From positions 1-6,748 of the forward strand of contig JACQCL010000207.1 of NCBI GenBank assembly GCA_016201645.1: a DNA stretch of 6,748 nucleotides. Direction: 5' to 3'. The translations under genes and the position numbers were made by a program. Origin of the DNA: Candidatus Rokuibacteriota bacterium. GTDB lineage: Bacteria > Methylomirabilota > Methylomirabilia > Rokubacteriales > CSP1-6. Below the pieces are notes generated by a model. It worked only from the letters and a program-made list of their open reading frames with translations. It did no database searches and was not told where the DNA came from. This document shows positions 6,300-6,748 of this stretch, piece by piece. Every line of letters begins with the position of its first letter. The first letter of the stretch is position 1.

Positions 6300-6394
6300 C
6301 CGGGGCCCTGTCCCTGGCAGATCCGAGGCCTTTCGACTCTGCGAAAGGCCCCGCTTCGGGACCGCCCCGGCAGAAACGGCCTCAGGGGCCCCGG
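6300..6394 (-). ncRNA. Candidate structured leader RNA or regulatory element
   Basis: A 95-nt segment upstream of the small Arg-rich gene with dense complementarity. An outer stem pairs 6300-6310 with 6383-6394 (11 bp, one bulged G). Inside it, 6327-6335 and 6342-6350 form a perfect 9-bp hairpin (GGCCTTTCG / CGAAAGGCC) with a 6-nt loop. Positions 6325-6334 can instead pair with 6373-6383 (10 bp, one bulged C), which would undo that hairpin. Minus is assigned because a promoter candidate to the right and the gene to the left fit a leader of about 210 nt. It matches no known riboswitch class that I recognise and has no U-run. High GC raises the chance of spurious stems. Confidence 0.35.
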
Positions 6395-6409
6395 CCACAG
6401 AGAAAACTC

Positions 6410-6450
6410 AGGGGACCCCTACCCTAAGGCGAGAGACCGCTCCAAGTCAA
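6410..6450 (-). promoter_or_regulatory. Candidate promoter and operator for the small Arg-rich gene
   Basis: Minus-strand TTGACT (6445-6450, 5 of 6 matches to the -35 consensus) and TAGGGT (6421-6426, keeping TA and the final T) are spaced 18 nt. The perfect palindrome AGGGGACCCCT (6410-6420) directly abuts the -10 and covers the predicted start site, a typical operator position. The transcript would carry a GC-rich leader of about 210 nt. Inferred from sequence only. Confidence 0.3.
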
Positions 6451-6580
6451 CTTCCCTTTCTTTCGCCCTGTACCAGAAGATCCTGCCACAACGGACAGAT
6501 CCCCGAAGAGGCTGGCCTCCTTCCATCCCCTGGACGACGAACCCGGACGACACACACGACGATACTGGGAGCCGCTGGAG

Positions 6581-6610
6581 TGAGCTGGAATGAGCCTGAA
6601 TGAGCTCCTG
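6581..6610 (+). repeat. Three tandem 10-bp units beginning TGAGC
   Basis: TGAGCTGGAA, TGAGCCTGAA and TGAGCTCCTG follow each other without gaps. Units 1 and 2 differ at two positions; unit 3 keeps the first five bases. The 10-bp period is close to one DNA turn, which would put the copies on the same face of the helix. The array is short and could be chance or slippage. Confidence 0.5.
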
Positions 6611-6612
6611 AG

Positions 6613-6655
6613 GGGCACAAAATGGGCACAATCGAGATCCGCAAATTTTGTGCCC
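6613..6655. repeat. Inverted repeat with three GGGCACAA copies
   Basis: GGGCACAAAAT (6613-6623) and ATTTTGTGCCC (6645-6655) are a perfect 11-bp inverted repeat around a 21-nt centre. The centre begins with another direct copy, GGGCACAA (6624-6631), so the motif occurs twice forward and once reversed within 43 bp. No U-run follows on either strand, so it is not a standard terminator. Protein binding or recombination site architecture is possible. Confidence 0.6.
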
Positions 6656-6748
6656 GGCCTCCACTCCTGAAAGTCGGTGCTGGAGTCCGGCGTCGGCCAT
6701 GGCTTACTGACCGGTAATAGTGATCGGGGCTGCACCCTTGGGCAGAAG

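Larger units (their letters stand above)
6451..6748. other. Stretch with no supportable gene
   Basis: Open frames of 65-110 residues exist on both strands but lack recognisable motifs, good ribosome binding sites or a family match. No tRNA, rRNA or tmRNA signature is seen. Apart from the two repeat clusters listed separately I see nothing functional. The non-coding look and repeats would fit a degraded mobile-element edge, but no integrase or transposase motif is visible to prove it. Confidence 0.5.

Noticed and set aside
6327..6350. The 9-bp hairpin as an intrinsic terminator
   Set aside because: No U-run follows on either strand; it is better treated as part of the candidate leader structure.
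6261..6593. Plus-strand frame of 110 codons
   Set aside because: It spans the GC-rich structured region, has low-complexity composition and no recognisable family.
6424..6735. Minus-strand frame of about 100 codons at the right end
   Set aside because: No motif, no clear ribosome binding site, and it runs through the repeat clusters; judged non-coding.
1..6748. CRISPR array, insertion sequence or prophage
   Set aside because: No regularly spaced repeats with spacers, no transposase or integrase motifs, and no phage structural genes are visible.

Overview
The window is GC-rich bacterial chromosome with seven recognisable complete genes plus one gene cut by the left edge. The organism is probably a soil or sediment bacterium of the Candidatus Rokubacteria / Methylomirabilota (NC10) kind, or a similar uncultured high-GC lineage. 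The reasons are the high GC, a peptide-type ABC binding protein next to an M20 dipeptidase, LLM-class and PPOX-class (flavin/F420-type) oxidoreductases, a futalosine-pathway MqnA homologue, and a small basic protein with repeated RRRGERRQ motifs of a kind I associate with those genomes. The taxonomic placement is inference, not proof.

Left part (1-2193, minus strand): an M20 metallo-dipeptidase gene is followed 27 bp later by a secreted family-5 (DppA/OppA-like) substrate-binding protein that runs off the left edge. This reads as a peptide uptake and hydrolysis operon, with permease and ATPase genes probably further left.

Middle (2240-3558, plus strand): a PPOX-fold (putative F420-dependent) oxidoreductase overlaps an LLM-class oxidoreductase by 4 bp (GTGA), a translationally coupled redox pair. 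It diverges from the dipeptidase operon across a 46-bp gap. Its last stop codon shares a palindromic CTAG with the stop of the convergent gene on the right.

Right-centre (3555-5723, minus strand): in transcription order these are a PilZ-domain protein with a long disordered tail, mqnA (menaquinone via futalosine), and a two-CBS-domain protein. They share a strand, but gaps of 118 and 95 bp and separate promoter-like signals argue against one tight operon.

Right end (5724-6748): a 78-residue arginine-rich protein with twin RRRGERRQ motifs is preceded by about 210 nt of non-coding sequence that could be a structured leader. That sequence holds an 11-bp long-range stem, a perfect 9-bp hairpin and a competing alternative pairing, downstream of a sigma70-like promoter candidate with a palindrome at its start site. 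Beyond this, about 300 bp hold no gene I can support, but do contain a 10-bp-periodic triplet repeat and a set of three GGGCACAA copies (two direct, one inverted). This right end is the least explained part of the window.
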